A DNA stretch of 64,000 bases, from NCBI GenBank assembly GCA_945901085.1, contig CAMDJV010000009.1, positions 1 through 64,000 of the forward strand, read 5' to 3'. Under the pieces are notes generated by a model that was not told the origin of the DNA, searched no databases, and was given only the letters and a program-made list of their open reading frames with translations. The stretch is from Rhodovarius crocodyli. GTDB lineage: Bacteria; Pseudomonadota; Alphaproteobacteria; Acetobacterales; Acetobacteraceae. Of the stretch, positions 50,429 through 60,568 are shown one piece after another (the stretch's first letter is position 1; each line of letters opens with the position of its first letter). The position numbers and the translations under genes were made by a program.

Positions 50429-51373
50429 ATGAGCATTGCGATCATCGGCGCCGGCATGGCCGGCATTTCCTGCGCCCGGGCGCTGCGTGAGGCGGGGCGC
50501 CAGGTGGTGCTCTTCGACAAGGGCCGCGCCGCCGGCGGCCGAATGGCCACCAAGCGCATGGCGCTGGGCGAGGCGACCATCCGCATCGATCACGGCGCGC
50601 AATACATCACCGCACGGGATGGAGGCTTCGCTTCGCTGCTGCAGGGCCAGGGTGTCGCCGCCTGGCCGGAGGCGGGGCGATTTGTGCCGCTGCCCGCCAT
50701 GTCGGCCCTGCCACGGGCACTGGCCCAGGGGCTGGATATCCAACTCGGCCGGCATGTTTCAGCGCTGCGCCGCCAAGGCGGGCAATGGATGATCGAGCAC
50801 CTGCCAGCCGATGCCGTGCGGCCCGGCCGCCCGCTGCCGGACCTTGCAGCAGAGGCCGCAGGCCCCTTCGATGCCGTGGCGGTGGCACTGCCCGCCCCCC
50901 AGGCCGCCCCTTTGTTGCAACCGGTGGCGCCCGCCCTCGCCGCCGCGCTGGAGGGGGTGGAATACGCCCCCTGCTGGACCTGGCTTGCGGTATTCGCCGC
51001 GCGGCTCGACCTGCCTGATGTGCTGCGGCCAGAGACCGGGCCAATCGGCTGGGCAGCGCGCAACAATGCCAAGCCGGGCCGCCAGGCGCAGGAGGCCTGG
51101 GTGGTGCAGGCCGGCCCGGAATGGTCACGCGCCCATCTTGAGGACAAGGTGGGGGATGTGGCGGCGGGCTTGCGCGCCGCACTCGGCGCCCCGGCTCCCC
51201 TGACCGAAGTCACCCATCGCTGGCGCTACTCGCTGGTGGAGCGTGCCCTGGGCCGCCCCTGCCTGTGGGATGGGGCAGCCGGGCTCGGCCTGGCCGGGGA
51301 TTATTGCCTGGAGGGGCGGGTGGAGGCGGCCTTCCTCTCCGGCCAGGCGCTGGCGCGGGCCATGATAGCATGA
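50429..51373 (+). CDS. FAD-dependent amine-oxidase/renalase-like oxidoreductase
   Basis: A 314-residue flavoprotein with a Rossmann FAD loop (IAIIGAGMAGISCARALREAGRQVVLFDKGRAAGGRMATKR split over the first 45 residues) and a second segment IDHGAQYITARD. The C-terminus has the dinucleotide-proximal GLALAGDYCLEGRVEAAFLSGQALA. It resembles renalase-type enzymes that act on NAD(P)H isomers; substrate unproven. Its stop overlaps the next start by four bases. Confidence 0.88.
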   Translation: MSIAIIGAGMAGISCARALREAGRQVVLFDKGRAAGGRMATKRMALGEATIRIDHGAQYITARDGGFASLLQGQGVAAWPEAGRFVPLPAMSALPRALAQGLDIQLGRHVSALRRQGGQWMIEHLPADAVRPGRPLPDLAAEAAGPFDAVAVALPAPQAAPLLQPVAPALAAALEGVEYAPCWTWLAVFAARLDLPDVLRPETGPIGWAARNNAKPGRQAQEAWVVQAGPEWSRAHLEDKVGDVAAGLRAALGAPAPLTEVTHRWRYSLVERALGRPCLWDGAAGLGLAGDYCLEGRVEAAFLSGQALARAMIA

Positions 51374-51957
51374 ATATCCAGCTCCCCCGCCCCGCCCATG
51401 CGCATGATCTGGAGGCGGCGCGCGAGGCCGCCTTCGCCCTGCTGGCGCGCGGCGCGGCCGATAGGCGCAGCCCCATTCACACGCCAAACTTGGCCACCAT
51501 CGGCGCCGATGGCGCGCCCAGGCTGCGCACCCTGGTGCTGCGCAGCTTTGACCCCGCCAGCCGCAGCCTGCGCCTGCACACCGACCGCAGAAGTGAAAAG
51601 GCGTCGGAAATCATCGCCGACCCCCGCGTCTCGCTGCATGGCTATGACCCTGAGCAGCGCATCCAGCTTCGCTTGCAATGCCTGGCCAGCCTGCATTGCG
51701 ATGACGCTGTGGCCGAGGCCGGCTGGAATGCGAGCCGCGATTTCTCCCGCATGTGCTACGCTATCACCCCAGGCCCCGGCCACTCAGCCGCAGCGCCGCC
51801 ACCGGCACCCACCGATGCGGTGTCAGGACGAGAGAATTTTGCGGTGATTCAATTGATATTCAACGAGATGGAATGGCTCTGGCTGGCCGCTGATGGCCAT
51901 AGGCGGGCGCGCTTCACCTGGGGGCAGCAGCCCATCGCCACCTGGCTGGTGCCATGA
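51370..51957 (+). CDS. Pyridoxamine 5'-phosphate oxidase-like FMN-binding protein
   Basis: A 195-residue split-barrel protein. It has the NLATIGADGAPRLRTLVLRSFDPASRSLRLHTD start of the PNPOx-like fold and WLWLAADGHRRARFTW near the end, but lacks the C-terminal RxxxxEFW signature of PdxH. It belongs to the Alr4036-like group of unknown activity. It starts in an ATGA overlap with the FAD enzyme and ends in an overlap with the DUF3253 gene. Confidence 0.85.
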   Translation: MNIQLPRPAHAHDLEAAREAAFALLARGAADRRSPIHTPNLATIGADGAPRLRTLVLRSFDPASRSLRLHTDRRSEKASEIIADPRVSLHGYDPEQRIQLRLQCLASLHCDDAVAEAGWNASRDFSRMCYAITPGPGHSAAAPPPAPTDAVSGRENFAVIQLIFNEMEWLWLAADGHRRARFTWGQQPIATWLVP

Positions 51958-52211
51958 ACCTCGCCACCATCACGGAAGAGATCATGCGGCAGGTCGAGGC
52001 GCGCGGCCCGGGCAAAAGCATCTGCCCCAGCGAAGTCGCCCAGGCGCTCGCCCCCGACGCCTGGCGCGGCTTGCTCACCCTGGTGCGCCAGGCTGCCGCC
52101 GCCCTGGCCACCGAGGGCCAGATTGACATATTGCGTAAGGGCAAGCCTGTGGCGCCCGAGGATATGCGCGGCGTCATCCGCCTCGCCATTCGCCAGAAGG
52201 AGCCTGAATGA
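51954..52211 (+). CDS. DUF3253 family protein
   Basis: An 85-residue protein, almost entirely helical with a winged-helix look. It contains ICPSEVAQALAPDAWRGLLTLVRQAAAAL and IDILRKGKPV, which are the conserved parts of DUF3253. Function is unknown. It sits in a chain of four-base overlaps between the PNPOx-like and DUF1499 genes. Confidence 0.87.
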   Translation: MNLATITEEIMRQVEARGPGKSICPSEVAQALAPDAWRGLLTLVRQAAAALATEGQIDILRKGKPVAPEDMRGVIRLAIRQKEPE

Positions 52212-52648
52212 CCTCGATCACCGCCCTGCTCAGCCGTGGCGCCACCGGGTTGGAGGCCGCAAGCCCGCTGGAATTCGCCTCCCTCGTGCTGCCGCGCTCT
52301 CCCAATACCTGCCTGGCCGCGCCGGGCTGGCATCCTGGCTTCAAGCATCTCGAAACCCCGATCTACCCGGTCTCCACCGCCCGGCTCTTCGAGGTTCTGG
52401 GCCGGGTCGCCGGGGAATTCCCCCGCACCTATCCGCGCGGGAACTGGCCGGAGCGCCTCCAGGCGCAATGGGTGGAGCGCAGCCAGATCATGAACTACCC
52501 CGACATCATCGTGGCCGAGGTGGTGGCCGCGCCCAATGGCGGGGCAGGGCTGTTCATCTATTCGCACAGCCTGTTCGGCTGGTCCGATATGGGGGTGAAC
52601 CGGGCGCGGGTGGATCGCTGGCTGGCGGCCTTGATGCGCGCGGCCTGA
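52208..52648 (+). CDS. DUF1499 family protein
   Basis: A 146-residue protein with the DUF1499 core (SPNTCLAAPGWHPGFKHLETPIYPVS, and FIYSHSLFGWSDMGVNRARVDRWLAAL at the C-terminus). No signal peptide is seen. The function is unknown. It is the last gene of the rightward run that begins with the GNAT gene and is convergent with the nicotinate phosphoribosyltransferase gene, four bases away. Confidence 0.88.
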   Translation: MTSITALLSRGATGLEAASPLEFASLVLPRSPNTCLAAPGWHPGFKHLETPIYPVSTARLFEVLGRVAGEFPRTYPRGNWPERLQAQWVERSQIMNYPDIIVAEVVAAPNGGAGLFIYSHSLFGWSDMGVNRARVDRWLAALMRAA

Positions 52649-52652
52649 AGGA

Positions 52653-53795
52653 TCAGTCGCGCCGGGCGCGCGTCTCGGCGTGACGCAGCAGGAATTCGCG
52701 GCCCAGCTTCACCCGCGGCGTGCCATCATATTCGACGATATCGGCGGTGGCGTAGGTCTCGCTCCAGATATCGGGGATGAAGCTGCCGGTGCCCACGACA
52801 TCAACCGGTGCGCGCGCCTCGGCCATCACCCGGCACTTGCCCACGCCAAAGCCCGAGGAGGCGACGATGCGCACGGCGGAAAACCCCGCCGCATCCAGCG
52901 CCTCGCGCACACGCCAGACGGCGGCTGCGGAAACCCCGGTGCCCACGAGGTGGCGCAGCTCCGTCTCGCTGCGGTAACGGCGCACCGCAGCCGGGGCGTG
53001 GCGTTCCAGCACGGCGTAGCTTTCCGCCGGGTCCAGCCCCTCCAGGAAGCGGCCGCCATGGGTGTCGAGGCGCAGCGCCATGCGGCCTGCGGCGGCGAGG
53101 GTGGCAAAGCGGTGGCACACCTCCAGCCCATCCGTCACCTCGCGGCCGAAATAATCCACCAGCACGGTCAGCCCCTCATCGGGGAAGGTCGCATGGAACA
53201 TTTCCGCCGCGCGCAGGGTGCTGCCGGCATAGCCGATAAGCGCATGCGGCATGGTGCCGCGCCCGGCATTCTCGCCAAACCAATGCGCCGTGCCATTGGT
53301 GGCATTGCCAACAAAGCCCTTAGCACCCTCGCGCTGCGCCGCCTGGCTGCCCACGCTGGCGGCATAGGCCATCATATCCTGCATCTCGGCCCCGGCGCAG
53401 TGCCGGGCATCCATCGCCAGGAAGGCGGATTGCGGCAATTCCAGGCTCATCTGATAGGCGTTGTGCGCCGCCACACAGGCCGCGCCGAGCTTTTGCAGAT
53501 ACAGCGTCTCCAGATCCGCCAGCTTGGCAAAGGAGCCGGTGAGGTAGAGCAGCGGGTCACCAGCGCCGACCCATTCGCCCTCCTTATGCACCAATTCGAT
53601 ATCGAAGGCGGTGTCGCGCTCGGCTGCCACGGCGCGCAACCAATCCACCGCGATGCGCGGCGCCGAGATCACCGGCCGGCGGAGGAAAACCGCGTAGGTC
53701 ACCCGCGCATCGCCGAATTTCTCGACGATGCTGCGGGTGCGGTTGAAATAGACATCGGTGCGATCAGCGATCGCCCGATCGGTGACACCGCTCAT
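52653..53795 (-). CDS. pncB: Nicotinate phosphoribosyltransferase
   Basis: A 380-residue enzyme that joins nicotinate and PRPP to nicotinate mononucleotide in NAD salvage. The type II fold is complete: the N-terminal TDVYFNRTR, the [19 protein letters not shown] segment, the DARHCAGAE and [15 protein letters not shown] loops (substrate contacts), [11 protein letters not shown] and the C-terminal [10 protein letters not shown]. The ATG at 53795 overlaps the DAHP synthase stop by four bases. Confidence 0.9.
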   Translation of the reverse strand: MSGVTDRAIADRTDVYFNRTRSIVEKFGDARVTYAVFLRRPVISAPRIAVDWLRAVAAERDTAFDIELVHKEGEWVGAGDPLLYLTGSFAKLADLETLYLQKLGAACVAAHNAYQMSLELPQSAFLAMDARHCAGAEMQDMMAYAASVGSQAAQREGAKGFVGNATNGTAHWFGENAGRGTMPHALIGYAGSTLRAAEMFHATFPDEGLTVLVDYFGREVTDGLEVCHRFATLAAAGRMALRLDTHGGRFLEGLDPAESYAVLERHAPAAVRRYRSETELRHLVGTGVSAAAVWRVREALDAAGFSAVRIVASSGFGVGKCRVMAEARAPVDVVGTGSFIPDIWSETYATADIVEYDGTPRVKLGREFLLRHAETRARRD

Positions 53796-55174
53796 TCGGC
53801 GGCGCGCGCCGGACGTTCCATGCCCACCCGCCGCGCCTTCAACTCCTCCGCAATCAGGAAGGAGAGCTCCAGCGACTGTTCGGCATTCAGCCGCGGGTCG
53901 CAGAAGGTGGCGTAGTTTTCGCTCAGATTGGCGGCGGTCAGGCGATGGGCACCGCCCACGCATTCCGTCACGTCCGAGCCGGTCATCTCGACATGCACTC
54001 CACCCGCCACCGTGCCCTCCGCCGCATGAACGTCGAAGAAGCCACGCACCTCATCGAGGATCGCGTCGAAGCTGCGGGTCTTATAGCCAGCCTGGGTGGT
54101 GGTGTTGCCGTGCATGGGGTCGCACAGCCAGACCACATTGCAGCCGGCATCGCGCACGGCACGGACCAACGGCGGCAGTTTTTCGGCCACTTTCCCTGCA
54201 CCCATGCGGCTGATCAGGGTGAAGCGGCCCTTCTCATTGGCCGGGTTGAGCTGTTGGCACAGTGCCACCAGCTCGCCAGCATCCATCGTCGGCCCCACCT
54301 TCATGCCAATGGGGTTGGCCACGCCGCGGAGGAATTCCACATGCGCGCCATCGGGCTGGCGCGTGCGGTCGCCAATCCAGAGGAAATGCGCCGAGCAGGC
54401 GTAATGCTTGCCGATATGGGTGGAGCTGAGCCGGGTCAGCGCCTGCTCATAGGGCAGCAGCAGCGATTCATGGCTGGTGTAGAAGGCGGTCTCACGGATT
54501 TGCGGCGCATTCTCGCTGTTCATGCCGCAGGCGGCCATAAAATTCAGCGTCTCATCAATGCGCTGGGCCAGGCCCTCATATTGCGCGGTGAGTGGCGAGC
54601 GGCCGACGAAATCGAGGTTCCAGCGATGCACCTGATGCAAATCGGCATAGCCGCCGGTGGCGAAGGCGCGCAGCAGGTTCAGCGTGGAGGCCGATTGCAG
54701 ATAGGCGAATTCCATCCGGGCGGGGTCCGGCATGCGGGCCTCGGGCGTGAATTCGGCGCCATTGATGATGTCACCGCGATAGCTGGGCAGGGTCACATCG
54801 CCCTGCTTTTCCACATCGCTCGAGCGCGGCTTGGCGAATTGCCCGGCCATGCGGCCCAGCTTCACCACGGGCACCGTGGCGCCGAAGGTCAGCACCACCG
54901 CCATTTGCAGCAGCACGCGAAACGTGTCGCGAATGGCATCGGTGCGGAATTCGGAAAAGCTCTCGGCGCAATCGCCGCCCTGCAGGACAAAGGCGCGGCC
55001 ATCGCCGGCCCGGCCCAGCTCGGCCTTCAGCCGCTCGCATTCGCCGGCAAAAACCAGCGGCGGAAAGCGGCCCAGTTTTTGTTCCATCGCGGCCAGGGCC
55101 GCGCTGTCCGGATAGTCAGGGACCTGCCGTATCGGCATGTCACGCCAGCTGGACGGGGTCCACGCGCGTGCCAT
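53792..55174 (-). CDS. aroG: Class II 3-deoxy-7-phosphoheptulonate synthase
   Basis: A 460-residue plant-type (class II) DAHP synthase, the first step of aromatic amino acid synthesis from PEP and erythrose 4-phosphate. Motifs include [12 protein letters not shown] (metal-binding Cys), [47 protein letters not shown] and the DPMHGNTT loop. The ATG at 55174 has GGAGAG seven bases upstream. The gene symbol aroG is used loosely; class II enzymes are also called aroF or aro. Confidence 0.94.
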   Translation of the reverse strand: MARAWTPSSWRDMPIRQVPDYPDSAALAAMEQKLGRFPPLVFAGECERLKAELGRAGDGRAFVLQGGDCAESFSEFRTDAIRDTFRVLLQMAVVLTFGATVPVVKLGRMAGQFAKPRSSDVEKQGDVTLPSYRGDIINGAEFTPEARMPDPARMEFAYLQSASTLNLLRAFATGGYADLHQVHRWNLDFVGRSPLTAQYEGLAQRIDETLNFMAACGMNSENAPQIRETAFYTSHESLLLPYEQALTRLSSTHIGKHYACSAHFLWIGDRTRQPDGAHVEFLRGVANPIGMKVGPTMDAGELVALCQQLNPANEKGRFTLISRMGAGKVAEKLPPLVRAVRDAGCNVVWLCDPMHGNTTTQAGYKTRSFDAILDEVRGFFDVHAAEGTVAGGVHVEMTGSDVTECVGGAHRLTAANLSENYATFCDPRLNAEQSLELSFLIAEELKARRVGMERPARAAE

Positions 55175-55229
55175 TGGTTTCTCTCCGCTCATTAAGGCTT
55201 GCCAGAATATGGCGGAATGGTGTCCGGCG

Positions 55230-56600
55230 CTACTGTGCCTCGCCTACAACCCGGGTGCGAGTGCGCAGGGTGACGAATTCCTCTGCCGCGGTGGGGTGAA
55301 TGCCGATGGTGCGGTCGAAATCCTGCTTGGTTGCGCCCATCGCCACGGCAATGCCGATACCCTGCATGATCTCGGCCGCATCCTCGCCCAGCATATGCGC
55401 GCCCAGGATTGTCTGGCTGGCCTGATCGACCACGAGCTTCATCGTGGTCTTGCGACCCTGCCGCTTGCTGATGGTGTGGCGCATGGGGGTGAAGCGGGCG
55501 ACATAGACATCGGTCGGGCCCAGCCTTGCCGCCTCCGCCTCGGTCAGCCCCACCGTGCCGATGGGCGGCGAGGTGAAGACGGCGGTGGGCACATTGAGGT
55601 AGCTGGCGCGGCGGGGGTTCTTGCCGAATAGCGTATCGGCCAGGGCGTGGCCCACGGCGGTGGCCATGGGGGTGAGGTTCAGCCTATCGACCACATCGCC
55701 GATGGCGAAAATATGCGCCTGGCTGGTGGCGTGCTCGTCATCGACGATGACCGCACCCGCGGCATTCATGGCAACCCCGGCCGCCTCCAGCCCCAGCCCG
55801 GCCGTATTGGGCTTGCGGCCGGTGCAGAAGAACACCGCATCCACCTGGCAGAGCGCGTCATTGCTCAGGGCCAGGCTGTATCCATCGCCTGACCGAGTGA
55901 TGCCCCGGGGCATGATGCCGGCATTCATCACGATGCCCTGGGCCTGCAGCGCCTCGGGCAATGCCTCGCGGATATCCTGGTCAAAGCCGGTCAGCGGCAG
56001 TGGGGCGCGATAAAAAACCTCGGTCTGCGCCCCCAGGCCTGCCAGCAGGCAGGCGAATTCCAGCGCGATATAACCGCCGCCAATAATGGCCACACGCTTG
56101 GGCAGGGCTGGCAGGGTGAAGAGCCCATCCGAGATCATGCCATGCTCGGCGCCTGGAATATCCAACTTCATCGCCTGGCCGCCGGTGGCGATGACGATGC
56201 GCTCGGCGGTGATGCGCTTGCCGCCGACATCAAGGGTATGGGCATCGATAAAAGTCGCGCGCGCATCAAAAACCTGGCAGCCAGCGCCCATCAGCAGCTT
56301 GCCGTAAATCCCTGACAGCCTTGCCACCTCGGCATCGCGGGCGGCGGCGAGCACCGCCCAATCATGCTCGCCCTTGACCATGGAGGTCCAGCCAAAGGCC
56401 GCGGCGTCCTCCGCCCACATGCCGTATTCGGCGGCCTGGACCATGATTTTCTTCGGCACGCAGCCGACATTGACGCATGTGCCGCCCCAGAAGCGCTCCT
56501 CGGCCACGCCCACCCGGGCGCCATGGCCGGCCGCAATGCGGGCCAACCGCACCCCGCCCGAGCCGCCGCCGATGACGAAGAGATCGAAATCATAAGCCAT
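55230..56600 (-). CDS. gor: Glutathione-disulfide reductase
   Basis: A 456-residue flavoprotein that keeps glutathione reduced with NADPH. The redox pair is in [14 protein letters not shown], the FAD loop is [18 protein letters not shown], the NADPH loop [17 protein letters not shown], and the C-terminal HPTAAEEF motif holds the catalytic His-Glu pair. Its product serves the glutathione transferases nearby. The ATG at 56600 is preceded by AAAGG; the longer frame has no such support. Confidence 0.94.
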   Translation of the reverse strand: MAYDFDLFVIGGGSGGVRLARIAAGHGARVGVAEERFWGGTCVNVGCVPKKIMVQAAEYGMWAEDAAAFGWTSMVKGEHDWAVLAAARDAEVARLSGIYGKLLMGAGCQVFDARATFIDAHTLDVGGKRITAERIVIATGGQAMKLDIPGAEHGMISDGLFTLPALPKRVAIIGGGYIALEFACLLAGLGAQTEVFYRAPLPLTGFDQDIREALPEALQAQGIVMNAGIMPRGITRSGDGYSLALSNDALCQVDAVFFCTGRKPNTAGLGLEAAGVAMNAAGAVIVDDEHATSQAHIFAIGDVVDRLNLTPMATAVGHALADTLFGKNPRRASYLNVPTAVFTSPPIGTVGLTEAEAARLGPTDVYVARFTPMRHTISKRQGRKTTMKLVVDQASQTILGAHMLGEDAAEIMQGIGIAVAMGATKQDFDRTIGIHPTAAEEFVTLRTRTRVVGEAQ

Positions 56601-56708
56601 GCCTGGAACCTTTCGCAGCCTGCGGGAATGTAGCGTCGACCGCCATAAGCACCTTCCCCATTTGCCGCCAGATGGGCAAGCTGGCGGCAAATAAGGAGGA
56701 AGCGGCCC

Positions 56709-57971
56709 TTGCCGATAGACCACACCCACGCCTCAGGCCTGACCAGCTGGGTGGCCAGCGCCAATGCGCCCGGCTGCGATTTCCCGATCCAGAACCTGCC
56801 GCTGGGCATTTTCTCCATCGCCGGCGGCACGCCGCGCGGCGGTGTAGCGATTGGCGACCAGGTCCTCGATATCGGCCTCGCCATGGCGCATGGCCTGCTG
56901 CGCGGGGCGGCGGCAGAGGCCGCTTCCGGCCCCTCGCTGCGGCCATTGATGGCGATGGGCCGCGCCGCCTCGGCCGAGCTCCGGCACAATGTCTCCGCCC
57001 TGCTCGCCGCCAGCGCGCCTCCGCGCCCCGAATTGTTACATCCGCAATCCGCCATTCGCATGCACCTGCCCGGCGAGGTGCGGAATTTTTCCGATTTCAT
57101 GGCCAGCTATGATCACTGCGCCCGGCTTGGCGCAGCGCGGGACCCAAAAAACCCGCTGCCGCCCGCCTTTCACCATCTGCCAGTGGCCTATCACTCCCGC
57201 GCCAGCTCGGTGCGCCCATCGGGCACCAATGTGCGCCGCCCCTGGGGGCAGTATTTCAAGGATGGCGAGATCGTCTTCGCCCCCACCGGCACGATGGATT
57301 TCGAGCTGGAACTCGGCATCTGGATTGCCGGCGAGAATGAGCAGGGCGAACCCACGCCGATCAGCCTGGCGGATCAGCGCCTATTCGGCTTCTGTCTCCT
57401 CAATGACTGGTCCGTGCGCGATATCCAGCGCTACGAAATGCCGCCGCTTGGCCCCTTCCTGGGCAAAAGCCTGCACACCTCGGTCTCGCCCTGGGTGATC
57501 ACGGCCGAGGCCCTGGCGCCCTTCGCCACCGCGCTGCCGCCGCGCCAGGCCGGTGCGCCACAATGCCCGCCGCATCTCACCAGCGGCAGGCCCGATGGGC
57601 TGCGCATCCATATGCAGGCGGCGCTGCAAACCCCCGCCATGGCAGGCCCGCATGTCATCACCTCGGCGCCGTTCGAGAATATGTACTGGACGCCGGCGCA
57701 AATGGTCGCGCACCACACCTCCAATGGCTGCAACCTGCTGCCGGGGGATTTGCTGGGCAGCGGCACCGTCTCCGGCCCAGCCGAGGGTGGTGAGGCCTGC
57801 ATCGCCGAGCTTTTGCTGCGCGGCCCCATCCAACTGCCCAATGGCGAGAGCCGCCGTTACCTCGAGGATGGCGATACCATGATCTTCACCGGCCAGGCGC
57901 ATGCGCCTGGCGCCACGCCCATCGGCTTCGGCGAATGCCGCGGCACCATCCTTCCAGCCCATAAGGCCTGA
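56709..57971 (+). CDS. fahA: Fumarylacetoacetase
   Basis: A 420-residue FAH-family hydrolase that cuts fumarylacetoacetate into fumarate and acetoacetate at the end of the homogentisate path. It has an N-terminal SH3-like domain and the C-terminal FAH core (GTMDFELELGIWIAGENEQG, NDWSVRDIQRYEMPPLGPFLGKS and the HHTSNGCNLLPGDLLGSGT loop). The start is a TTG at 56709, with AAGGAGGA eight bases upstream. Homogentisate dioxygenase and maleylacetoacetate isomerase are not in the window. Confidence 0.94.
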   Translation: MPIDHTHASGLTSWVASANAPGCDFPIQNLPLGIFSIAGGTPRGGVAIGDQVLDIGLAMAHGLLRGAAAEAASGPSLRPLMAMGRAASAELRHNVSALLAASAPPRPELLHPQSAIRMHLPGEVRNFSDFMASYDHCARLGAARDPKNPLPPAFHHLPVAYHSRASSVRPSGTNVRRPWGQYFKDGEIVFAPTGTMDFELELGIWIAGENEQGEPTPISLADQRLFGFCLLNDWSVRDIQRYEMPPLGPFLGKSLHTSVSPWVITAEALAPFATALPPRQAGAPQCPPHLTSGRPDGLRIHMQAALQTPAMAGPHVITSAPFENMYWTPAQMVAHHTSNGCNLLPGDLLGSGTVSGPAEGGEACIAELLLRGPIQLPNGESRRYLEDGDTMIFTGQAHAPGATPIGFGECRGTILPAHKA

Positions 57972-57975
57972 TCCC

Positions 57976-58761
57976 ATGCGACGCATCATCGACATTTCCG
58001 TGGCCCTGAAATCGGGCATCAAATCCGACCCGCCGAACATGCTGCCCGAGATCGAATATATCGATCACCACCAATCGGCGCCGCGCATGGCCGAGTATAT
58101 GGGCGTGGCCATTTCCGACTTGCCGAATGGCGAATATGCCGCGGTGGAACGGGTGAATATCTCCACCCATAACGGCACCCATCTGGATGCGCCCTATCAC
58201 TATTTCTCCCGCCAGGATGAGGCGCTGATCCCCGGCGGCCGGCCCTCGATGCGCATCGATGAGGTGCCGCTGGAATGGTGCTTCCAGCCCGGCGTGAAGC
58301 TCGATTTCCGCCATTTGCCCGATGGCCATATCGTGCAGCCAGAGCAGGTGGAGGCGGAACTCAAGCGCATCAACCACACGCTCAAGCCGCTTGAAATCGT
58401 GCTGATGAATACCCGCGCCGGCAGCCGCTATGGCGAGGATGATTTCATCGATAGCGGCTGCGGCATGGGGCTGGCCGCCACCATGTGGCTGCTCGAGCGC
58501 GGCGTGCGCGTCGTGGGCACCGATGGCTGGTCTTGGGATGCGCCGTTCAGCGCCACCAAGAAGCGCATTGCCGAGGGGGGTGACCCCTCGATCATCTGGG
58601 AAGGCCACCGTGCAGGCCGGCAGATCGGCTATAGCCACATGGAAAAGCTGAGCAACCTGGAAAGCCTGCCGGGCGATGGCTTCATGGTCTCCTGCTTCCC
58701 GGTGAAAATCCATCGTGCTTCGGCCGGCTGGGTCCGCGCTGTCGCCATTATCGAGGAGTGA
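57976..58761 (+). CDS. Cyclase/kynurenine-formamidase family protein
   Basis: A 261-residue metal-dependent hydrolase of the cyclase family, which includes bacterial kynurenine formamidase. The metal motif THNGTHLDAPYHYF (HxGTHxDxPxH) is intact. The C-terminal DGWSWDAPF segment is typical. It begins four bases after the fahA stop and is followed by a tripartite tricarboxylate transport binding protein, so it probably works in the same aromatic catabolic pathway; the exact substrate is not clear. Confidence 0.88.
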   Translation: MRRIIDISVALKSGIKSDPPNMLPEIEYIDHHQSAPRMAEYMGVAISDLPNGEYAAVERVNISTHNGTHLDAPYHYFSRQDEALIPGGRPSMRIDEVPLEWCFQPGVKLDFRHLPDGHIVQPEQVEAELKRINHTLKPLEIVLMNTRAGSRYGEDDFIDSGCGMGLAATMWLLERGVRVVGTDGWSWDAPFSATKKRIAEGGDPSIIWEGHRAGRQIGYSHMEKLSNLESLPGDGFMVSCFPVKIHRASAGWVRAVAIIEE

Positions 58762-58763
58762 GA

Positions 58764-59705
58764 ATGATGCGCCTTCTATTCGCGATCCTGCTGCTGGCAC
58801 TGCCCGCCCATGGGCAGGAATGGCGGCCAGAGGGCGCCATCACCCTGGTCAGCCCCTATTCCCCCGGCGGGTCGGATGCCTTCATGCGCGCCATTGGCGA
58901 GTATATGGGCCGGCAATTGGGCGTGCCCGTCGCGGTGGTGAACCGCGATGGCGGCTCGGGCGTGGTGGGTATGCGCTTCATGGCCTCCTCCAACCCCGAT
59001 GGCCGCACCATCGCGATGACGCCAATGACGGCCGTGGTGGTGCAGCCGCATATGGTGCGCAATCTGGGCCTGGACCCGAGCCATGTGGCGCCAGTCTGCG
59101 GCACCAATGAGAACCATCTGGGCATCGTGGTGCGCAGTGACAGCCCGATCCGCAACCTGGCCGATCTTCTGGCCGCCGGGCGGGCGCGCAACCTCAGCTA
59201 TGGCAGTGCCGGGCCCAATTCGCTGCCCATGTTGGGGGTTTGGCGCGTCAGCCGCGCCACCGGGGTGGAATTCACCCATATCGCCTTCCGTGGTGACCCG
59301 CCGCACCTGAACGAAACCCTGGCGGGAAGGCTGGATTTCTCCACCGCCGTCGTCGCCTCGGCCTCCGAATTCGTGCTGTCGGACCGGATGCGGCTGATCA
59401 CCGTCTTCAGCGCGGGGCGGCATCCCGATTTCCCGAATGTGCCCACGGCGCGCGAACAGGGGGTGGATGCGCTGCAATTCAGCCAGGTGGGCATCTATGC
59501 GCCGCGCGGCACGCCCGAGCACATCCTCAACCGGCTGGAGACGCTATGCCGTGAAGCGCTGGAACAGGAGCCGGTGCGGCGCATGGCTGCCACCGCGCGC
59601 AGCATCATCCGCTACATGCCCCGGGCCGATTTCGCCGCCATGATCAATAGCGAATTCGAGGCTTATCGCGGCATCCTGCAGGCGTTGGGCGTGCAGCCGG
59701 AATAG
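58764..59705 (+). CDS. Tripartite tricarboxylate transporter substrate-binding protein
   Basis: A 313-residue periplasmic solute-binding protein of the TctC/Bug family. A signal peptide (MMRLLFAILLLALPAHGQ) precedes the mature start EWRPEGAITLVSPYSPGGSDAFMRAIG, and motifs such as GSGVVGMRFMASSNPDGRT and the NVPTAREQG segment are typical. No TctA or TctB membrane genes are beside it. The ATG at 58764 has GAGGAG five bases upstream. It is the third gene of the fumarylacetoacetase cassette. Confidence 0.9.
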   Translation: MMRLLFAILLLALPAHGQEWRPEGAITLVSPYSPGGSDAFMRAIGEYMGRQLGVPVAVVNRDGGSGVVGMRFMASSNPDGRTIAMTPMTAVVVQPHMVRNLGLDPSHVAPVCGTNENHLGIVVRSDSPIRNLADLLAAGRARNLSYGSAGPNSLPMLGVWRVSRATGVEFTHIAFRGDPPHLNETLAGRLDFSTAVVASASEFVLSDRMRLITVFSAGRHPDFPNVPTAREQGVDALQFSQVGIYAPRGTPEHILNRLETLCREALEQEPVRRMAATARSIIRYMPRADFAAMINSEFEAYRGILQALGVQPE

Positions 59706-59708
59706 GGC

Positions 59709-60515
59709 TCACCCCCGCGCCGGCGGCAGGCGCATCCAGGCGGCGGGCTCGGGGTGCAGCATTGCCTCGCCACATGCCAGCGGGCCCTCCAGCGCCCCCA
59801 GGCGCAGCAGCGCCATGCCCCGGCCATCCCGGCCCGAGCGCATTTCGCCCATCTCGATACCCTCACGCAGCACCGGCGTGCCGGGTGAAGGCAAGGCGCC
59901 CTCCACCCGCACCGGCACCAACCGGCGCTTGACGAGGCCGCGATACTTCGTCCGCGCCGTCAGCTCCTGGCCCATATAGCAGCCCTTATCCCAGCTCACG
60001 CCGTGCAACTCGTCGAAGCCGGCCTCCAGCAGCACGGTCTGCTCGGTGCGCATATCGGCGGTATCGGGCAGGCCGAGCGAGAGCCGATGCAGGTCGTAGG
60101 CGATGCTGGCATCGGGGTATTCGCCGCGCGGCATGATGGCGCGCCAGCCGGCCTCCGGCAGGCGGGGATCGGGTGCCGCGCCCTCGGGCATCGGCGCATC
60201 GCCCCAACCCGCCACCACGGCAAAACCATTCGAAGCATCGCGCAACCCGATCTTGGAGCGCAGCCGGAACTTGATCAGTTTTTCGGCGAGCATCGGTGCC
60301 TGCTCGCGCTCACATTCCAGCAGCAGCGCATCCGGCCGATGGACGATGAAAAAATCCGCCAGCCACTTGCCCTGCGGCGTCAGCAGCGCGGCCCAGACGG
60401 CGCGGCCTGGCGCAGCGGCCGCCACATCATTGGACACCAGGCCCTGGAGGAAGGCCACGCGGTCCTGCCCCGCCAGTTCGACAACGCCGCGATGCGGCAA
60501 AAGAGAGATCGGCAT
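59709..60515 (-). CDS. ygfZ: YgfZ/GcvT-domain folate-binding protein
   Basis: A 268-residue YgfZ-type protein that supports iron-sulfur cluster enzymes. The key motif KGCYMGQELTARTKY (K-x-C-x-x-GQE) is complete, and the preceding ELHGVSWDKGCY context is normal. The N-terminal part DRVAFLQGLVSNDV is shared with GcvT. It is convergent with the binding-protein gene, three bases away. The ATG at 60515 is preferred over a longer frame. Confidence 0.92.
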   Translation of the reverse strand: MPISLLPHRGVVELAGQDRVAFLQGLVSNDVAAAAPGRAVWAALLTPQGKWLADFFIVHRPDALLLECEREQAPMLAEKLIKFRLRSKIGLRDASNGFAVVAGWGDAPMPEGAAPDPRLPEAGWRAIMPRGEYPDASIAYDLHRLSLGLPDTADMRTEQTVLLEAGFDELHGVSWDKGCYMGQELTARTKYRGLVKRRLVPVRVEGALPSPGTPVLREGIEMGEMRSGRDGRGMALLRLGALEGPLACGEAMLHPEPAAWMRLPPARG

Positions 60516-60568
60516 GGCTGATACTTGGCGGGGGCGCGGCGCCGGTGCAACCATGATACAAGCGCCGA

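Noticed and set aside
53945-55195. A + strand frame of 416 codons antisense to DAHP synthase.
   Set aside because: The DAHP synthase motifs are complete on the other strand, and the + frame is His/Arg/Gly-rich noise.
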